Shown here in pieces: positions 58,053 to 64,000 of a stretch of DNA of 64,000 nt; position 1 is the stretch's first letter; each line of letters begins with the position of its first letter. This DNA is from Oidiodendron maius Zn (lineage: Eukaryota > Ascomycota > Leotiomycetes > Myxotrichaceae). The notes under the pieces are model-generated. The model worked only from the letters and a program-made list of their open reading frames with translations. It made no database searches and was not told the origin of the DNA. The stretch spans positions 2,790,001-2,854,000 of the forward strand of contig KN832871.1 in NCBI GenBank assembly GCA_000827325.1, read 5' to 3'. Made by a program: the position numbers and the translations under genes.

Positions 58053-59809
58053 ATGTCGGAGAACATAGGTTCGGTGCGTACGCTGAAGCGGAAAAACGTG
58101 AAGGGCCTTGCGTTGGCTGCCCCTGCCCCGCGGACGGCGGCCCCTTCAGAGAGCGACCTCCAGATCCCCGGGGGTGCGGCGAGCGAGAGTACTCGGCAGA
58201 CGGCGCAATTAGAGATTGGGATCGAGTACAAACTCGACTTGAAGAAAGAGGATTTGGAGGTCCTGAGGGATCTCGGTCACGGAAATGGCGGGACAGTGAG
58301 CAAGGTTCGGCACATGGCAACAGGCACGATCATGGCGAGGAAGGTAAATATATCACAGATGTGCTGATATCATCCGTGTGTTGCCGCTTACACAAGCCAA
58401 TAGGTAATCCACGTCGAGGCCAAGAAGGAGATGCGTCGTCGGATCGTGCGGGAGCTCCAGATCATGTACGACTGCAACTCGGAGTACATTGTGAATTTCT
58501 ACGGGGCCTTCTTGAGTGACAATAATGATGTTGTCATGTGTATGGAGTACATGGATGTTGGGTAGGCTACACACCTGTTCTTGATGTCACTCTCTGATTG
58601 TATCTACTAGTTCGCTTGACCGAATTTCACAGCACTTCGGACCGGTAAGAGTGGATGTGTTGGGAAAGATTGCAGAGGCTACACTTGGAGGACTCACCTA
58701 TCTCTACACAAAACATCACATCATGCACCGTGATATTAAACCCTCCAACATATTGGTCAACTCAAAGGGACAGATCAAGCTTTGCGACTTTGGGGTGTCT
58801 GGAGAGCTGGTCAACTCGGTGGCAGATACCTTTGTGGGAACTTCGACATATATGGCGCCTGAGCGGATTCAAGGACACAAGTACACTGTTAAGTCTGACG
58901 TCTGGAGTTTTGGCTTAGCAATAATGGAGCTGGCTATTGGGAAGTTCCCATTTGATGCAAGCGAGCATTTGTCGGACGGCGATGGTGCTCCCGCCGGTAT
59001 TCTGGACCTTCTTCAGCAGATCGTCTATGAGCCGGCACCAAAGCTACCAAAGAGCGATGCTTTCCCACAGATCCTCGAAGACATGATACAAAAGTGTATG
59101 GCGAAAGGTCCAGAGGATCGGCCAACACCGCAAGAACTTTACGTGAGTGACATTTATCTTCGCACGGGTCACATTTACTTATCTATACCAGGAACGCGAA
59201 CCATTCGTCCAGGCTGCCAAGCGTACCCCTGTGGATCTGAAAGAATGGGCCGTTGGGCTATTAGAGAGAGACAATAGAAAGTCTCATCTTGCCCCGCAGC
59301 TCTCGCCAGCAACCCAAGCCTTGCTGCGTTCCAACGACTCGCCAGTTGCTGGGTCGAACTCTGCAACTTCCCCTGGCTTCTCCTTGCCTACCCCTACATC
59401 AGGAGATATTCCCATCGGTGGTGATGACATTCGCTCGGCCACTACGTCGCCGCAATATCACGATCCCGTCGTCAATTCTGCCAGGCCCTCAACCAATAGT
59501 GGTTCAATCAATGCTTCACGCCCTCCTGTCGCCTTCCACCCTGGCTTAACACCCCGCGCTTCCACCACAAATTCGATACCAAAACTTTCGAACCCGATCT
59601 CCGATTACCCAGCATCAAACGGATCTGCTAGTGCTACAACTCCTAACTTCAACTCGACTACCCTCCCCATGCGCCCGGCACCCGCAGGCCCGCTACCTCC
59701 TCCGCCAGTTCCAAGGAAGGAGGTCGTGGACGACAAGAAGGAGAGCCGACGGCAGGCAACATTCGGCAATGGTCTGTACGGATCTGGATACCCAACAAAC
59801 AGCCATTAG
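58053..59809 (+). CDS. STE7: MAP kinase kinase of the STE7 (pheromone/filamentation) class
   Basis: Exons 58053-58343, 58404-58561, 58611-59142, 59192-59809; 532 aa. Acts below an STE11-type kinase and activates a FUS3/KSS1-type MAPK (known from the family). The N-terminal RTLKRKNVKGLALAA looks like a MAPK-docking site. Kinase motifs: glycine loop GHGNGGTV, catalytic Lys in ARK-VIHVEA across intron 1, HRDIKPSNILVN, DFG in LCDFGVSGELVNSVADTFVG, activation-loop Ser/Thr in SVADT, and APE in YMAPERIQG. SDVWSFGLAIMELAIGKFPF follows. The 200-residue C-terminal tail is Ser/Pro-rich and disordered, ending near PLPPPPVPRK. The kinase core resembles Mst7/Mek2 more than Pbs2 or Mkk1; that class assignment is inference. 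Confidence 0.92.
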
Positions 59810-60155
59810 GCAAACAGTGGATTTAGCTGAAACTCATAAAATAAGCTCGCCCGTTCTGCTTTTAGTTTTGTTTTTATCATCTACAGTCTCCGAGGAAATT
59901 TTGAAGAGAGGATATTCAGCATATGCCGGCGTCACTATCCAACTGTTTGGATTTGATTGGAATTTCCCCCGCATATTCCGTTTTGTGATCTGAAGTTGTG
60001 GCTACGACAACACGTCTGGTATGGAGTGGAAACTCTGTCATGCAACCCCTCTTCAAGGCTGTAACTAGCGTAGCAAATTCAGGCGTTGATGCGTGACGTC
60101 TCATAGATAGGACCCGAAGGAGAAGCCACGATATTGAGTTCTTTGCTCTATTCAT
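59810..60155. other. Intergenic between convergent genes
   Basis: 346 bp with the 3' flanks of STE7 and the HAD gene. No gene seen. Confidence 0.6.
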
Positions 60156-61432
60156 TTATATCTGTGCACTTCCCTCCCTTCTCCCTTCCCACAGCACCCT
60201 CTTGGCTCGACCCTTCGTGTCCGCATCCTCCTCCCCCCTACCTATTTGTCCCACAAACCCATTTTCCAAGACATCGATCAACTCGTCGAGGCGTGAGATG
60301 CATAGATCCGTGTGTTCATGTTCCACCAGATGCGCATTCACATCATTAACAAGTAGAACGGTCGCCGCACCGGCTCTGTATCCGGCAGTCATATCGTCCA
60401 CTGAATCGCTATACCCTCATTAGAACTAGTATATGTATCAAATGCACTGCCACGTACCCAACCATAATCATATCCCTTGCATCTTCAAATCCCCACGCCT
60501 TCGCAATATGCAGAATGCCTGCTGGATCCGGCTTCGGCGGCTTGAAATCCCGTGTTACGATAGGACCAAAAGTCTGTCCCGCCAGGAATTTGCCCAGTAG
60601 ATGGTTGACCGGCATGTCGAAATTTCGCGTGCAGATACCTTTCGGGACGGACTTGGATTGGAGGTATTTCATGAGTTCCAGGAGGCCAGGCTGAGGTGTT
60701 TGCGACGCCATAGCGGTCCGCTCGATGTCGCGGATCTTTTGCATGGCCGGTTCTTGCTCTGCGGCTGGGAGCGATTCGACGTGTGCGAGGATGTCGTTGC
60801 CTTTAGGTATGCTGAGCGCTGACCGCATCTCTACAAACATGTAGGTTTGAGGGAGACTGGTGTAGTTAGCTTAATGCGAGACGAGGTGCGAGTAACATAA
60901 TGAATTGGCTTTGCCCGGCAAGTTTGCCATTGTAGAGAAAGATTTATTTATCCGTGATTATCTGATAAAATTCCAATACTCTAAAATGAGCACAAATTTC
61001 GCTCACTGGATTAAAACTCAAACCAGGAGTTGGGGAAGGGGAAATTGCTCCTCACAAAACTATTATAAAACTACTGCATAAACAAGTAGCACAAGTTTAT
61101 ATTTAGTTACTACCCAGAATTGATGGATATTTGTTTCCCCAAGTAACAAGTAACTAGGCAAAGATATATTTCATGGACAAAGTGGGATCAAATTTCGAAA
61201 AGCGCAATGGGAATCTGCCAAACTATTGGTAGGGTGCAAGTTGAAGAAATGCGTAGCGCTCCACATCCAAATAAACAATTGCAACAGGAAATAAATATTG
61301 TAAAACTCACCATAATGTCCCATCCACATCAAATACAACGCCTTTTAACTTGGGCGCCATCTCCGTTGTTTTATCACCAGTCTCCTTAAGCGGAGCGAAC
61401 TGTCTCGGAGCCATTAGCAGCTGTGCAGCCAT
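60156..61432 (-). CDS. HAD-superfamily phosphatase
   Basis: Exons (minus) 61311-61432, 60458-60856, 60156-60408; 257 aa. The nucleophile motif FDVDGTL is joined across a long intron to CLPQTYMFVEMR, as in the small fungal HAD family related to yeast Yor131c (that link is from memory of the family). Motif II is GICTRN, the Lys of motif III is in RDFKPPKPDP, and motif IV is MIMVGDSVDDM, formed across intron 2. AGAATVLLVND follows. Start 61432 has a near-perfect GCCATGG context; the frame continues upstream to 61525. Substrate unknown. Intron 1 (60857-61310, 454 nt) is nearly ten times longer than most in this window and AT-rich. Confidence 0.82.
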
Positions 61433-62273
61433 GGCGAAGTCTCGCTCTACAGCGTGTGTGAAGAACACTCTAGAAATTAAGGGGGGAATTAATCTTTGAG
61501 AAAAATTAAGGGAACGCATGTGCATGTACGAGTGGAAAACTAGTGCATTTAAGTTGGTTAATGGGGAGAAATGTTAAGTTGATTGGCGATGGCGGCTGCA
61601 GCTGCCCACGCTTTAAATGATGCGCCGCTGCCAGGACAGGAGTGTCTTGGAAGACTCGGGCACCTTACCCGATATGGATAAATGCGCTCGAAAATCACGT
61701 GTCAGTGGTATTTTACCCAATCATCTCCCGCGAATTATTTTGTTGCACGTCGCATTCTGTGCATGTACGATCAGGGTCTCTATCTCAGGCCAACCAAATG
61801 TCAAATTTTCTTAAGGGTGTAGGGACCTGTTTCTATTTCTGTAATATTGGCCTAAAATAAGCATTCTGTTGTTCTCAAACTATGATTGGCTGGAATTGTG
61901 ATCACGTGATCATACTCTCCACCTTAACACAACCTCCCATCGTTTGTACTCTCGGCCACGCAACAGGCAATCGAATTTACCGCGGCTGATCCGTTAGTAA
62001 ACCATCATTTTATCGCCAGTAATCTCGGAGGCCTGCATTAGCATTGCGGCCTGCGATGCGTAGGCCGTATATAATATATGCTCACACAATCAGTAGTTCG
62101 AATTGCGATATTGAACATTATCGTCGCATGGATAGCTTAGGAGAAACTAGCGAACTTCACCGGAGAAGAATTTCATTCCTACTGACTGATGATCTGTTAC
62201 AAATCTCTTGTGTAGATACTATGTCCTAACAGAACTCAGGTGTTATTCCTTATCGGAGATATTCAGAAATCAT
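61433..62273. other. Intergenic, nothing recognised
   Basis: 841 bp holding the HAD promoter and SDR 3' UTR. Short open frames only. No RNA gene signature found by eye. Confidence 0.5.
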
Positions 62274-63100
62274 CTACCACGGCAGCATGCCGCCGTCGAC
62301 ATCTACCATACCGGACTTCGCAATATCGGCGTCCCTTTTTCCCGTAACAACTTTCACGAGGGCATCAGCTGCATCTCGTGGATCCCTCGCTCCGTGCTGA
62401 ATTCGCATGGCGCGACCAGCCTCTCCGGTAAGGTTGGTGACGCAGAATCCGGGATTAAAAGCACAAACTTTGCAGCCCCATTCGGCAAAATTGAATTTGT
62501 GACATGCCGCTAGCATATTCAACGCCGTCTTGCTCATCCGATAATAGTCGCCACGGGTTTTATACGCTTTATGTGTCGGGTCTAATCGATTCGTGATAGA
62601 CCCCTGCCCGGACGAGATGTATATAAGTCGCGGGTTTGACGACTTCTTTAGAAGGGATTCAAAAGCCTCTGTGACAACAGCCTGGCCAAATACATTTGTT
62701 TCGAAAGTTTCACGCAGATTCGTCAGAGTGTCGGTCTGGCGAGTCACAGCAATACCCGCGTTATTGATCAGTACATCCAGTTTGCCGAACTTGGTCTCAA
62801 CTTTCTCTTTCGCATCGAGAATTGATTTTTGGTCCGTAATGTCAATCTGGAGAACCGAGATAGTGCCCTTCAATGAGCTGGCATGCGAATGGCAAATATC
62901 CTCAAGCATCTTTTTACCCTTTTCGGTGGACCGGCTCCCAAGCAGTATGTCGAAATCCTGTGACTCGCGGGCCAAAGCCACAACAGATTCGAGTCCGATG
63001 CCACTGCTGGCACCTAACCCACAAGTTCATCTTACATCTTCAGTTGGTTCACACTGAAGGACTTACCAGTGACTAGGATGACGATCTTATCAGATGCCAT
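62274..63100 (-). CDS. Short-chain dehydrogenase/reductase (SDR)
   Basis: Exons (minus) 63067-63100 and 62274-63013; 257 aa. Classical SDR. The cofactor-binding TGASSGIGLE is rebuilt across the 53-nt intron, then LLGSRST, DITD, INNAGIAV (NNAG motif), a Ser in ISSGQGS, and the active site YYRMSKTALNM (YxxxK). FNPGFCVTNLTG follows. The residue pattern in LLGSRSTEKG, with basic residues after beta-strand 2, suggests NADPH. Pathway is unknown. It sits alone at the right edge of the window without a biosynthetic neighbour. Confidence 0.85.
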
Positions 63101-64000
63101 AGTGATTTGGCCAAAACGTAGTGCTCAGTAATGGAGCTAGTCAGTGATAGTTACTCCTAAATCGTAATCAAGAAGTCTTTTCCAATCTAGACAAATCATG
63201 TGAACTTATAATTTCAAGTCTCAAGCACTATGACTCACTGCTTTAAATACTATAGATATAGAAGCTTAAGGGGTCTGGCTTAAGTCCGGTGAATGCTCCG
63301 TGTTGCCCGTGTTGCCGGAGATTAGAACTTTCTACCCATACGCATGCCTATCTCCGACAATGGCTAACCAGTGCATTTACTGTATCCATATCTACTCTTA
63401 CTGCAAGCTAAATCTAAATGCTTTGCTCCGCGGGTATACTCTTGAAGGCTCAGGCGAGAATACTCCCTTGGGATGATCATGATTGCTTTCTCGATAGTGA
63501 CAAACACAACTTGAAAGAAGTAAGCTATTTCAATCTCTACAAAAAAACAACATAATCCTTTGAGACTACGATGGTGAATCCGTACTCCAATTTAAATGTA
63601 ACCATCCTGAGCCTTGAAGGTTGCGTCAGAAAATTTAGCCAACAAACTCGTAAATATTAGGCAAGGGTATTGCTTCCTAGTATGGAAGCAAGAAAATAGG
63701 AAACCAACAGATAAATAACAAAATAAACCTTGTTATTAACCGTGTAGGACAATTCTAATAAACCCATCAAGCACGCTCCCGGTTCGTTATGTTTCGTTGG
63801 CAACTCAATCCACGAACAGAAAGCACTACGAGCTACAAACCTCTTTCTAAGCCCTTGAGCTAAGATTTATGTCAACGGCTCGGTATCGATAATAACGACC
63901 AGGTATTCGGTAGACGCTAGATTGTCTTCAAGAGTTTATTTTGGCCATTTTCTCGGTCATAAGGACAAAAAGGTATCAATTGGATCTCCAACGGCACTTG
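63101..64000. other. Right edge, no gene recognised
   Basis: 900 bp, AT-rich, with the SDR promoter in its first part. I see no long open frame or RNA gene. A gene entering from the right cannot be excluded. Confidence 0.5.

Noticed and set aside
57797-58519. 240-codon plus-strand frame overlapping the STE7 5' end
   Set aside because: It runs in another frame across STE7 exons 1-2, contains no domain, and the kinase reading is unambiguous.
60930-61260. snoRNA inside the long HAD intron
   Set aside because: UGAUGGA-like and hairpin-like pieces exist, but no paired C/D boxes with terminal stem could be seen.

Overview
This is a gene-dense stretch of a filamentous ascomycete genome (Pezizomycotina). 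The evidence is direct: almost every gene carries 48-60 nt spliceosomal introns with GTRNGT donors, CTAAC/CTGAC-like branch points and YAG acceptors, and the proteins (AXL2-, STE7-, OSH3-, MIC12-, ALG13-, APM3-, HFD1-type) are of typical fungal form. The class is not decidable from the window. There is no operon, CRISPR array, prophage, tRNA/rRNA gene or intact transposon that I can see. One assembly gap (913 N) lies at the left edge, flanked by a 46-bp exact repeat.

Layout. 1-13 kb: PCT1 (phosphatidylcholine synthesis), a PP2C phosphatase (PTC2 type), AXL2-type cadherin-fold membrane protein, EFM6 lysine methyltransferase and SHB17-type sugar bisphosphatase. 13-17 kb is the most irregular part: a broken coding fragment, a small secreted protein with its own TATA box, and an RBR ubiquitin ligase whose 5' half looks frame-damaged. 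17.6-31 kb is an RNA/translation-rich run: a mitochondrial PPR protein, CWF18, a zinc-knuckle/RS protein, an R3H-SUZ protein, eIF3f, UTP25 and mitochondrial ribosomal protein bL17m. 31-36 kb: MIC12 with a long helical extension, followed by two unrecognised disordered proteins. 36-48 kb: AP-3 mu, a DMAC1-like protein, a six-TM protein, RRP4, a zinc alcohol dehydrogenase, fatty aldehyde dehydrogenase HFD1, mitochondrial ribosomal mS35, and ALG13. 48-63 kb: OSH3, SPT6, the STE7-type MAPKK, a HAD phosphatase and an SDR; 63-64 kb is empty.

Many genes are arranged as divergent pairs sharing short upstream regions (PPR/CWF18, eIF3f/UTP25, bL17m/MIC12, APM3/DMAC1-like, six-TM/RRP4, mS35/ALG13, SPT6/STE7). 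All exon joins given were worked out by hand from conserved protein sequence and splice sites and have no transcript support.

No new multi-gene system is evident. The most interesting single signal is that HFD1 ends in a UGA followed by CUA, the classical readthrough context, and is followed in the same frame by 63 open, protein-like codons. Other points worth checking are a zinc-knuckle intron whose only family-consistent 3' end is AC rather than AG, a stop-free 48-nt intron inside the SPT6 tandem SH2 region, two GC-AG introns, a repeat-bearing Ser/Gly-rich orphan protein, and the frame-broken RBR ligase.
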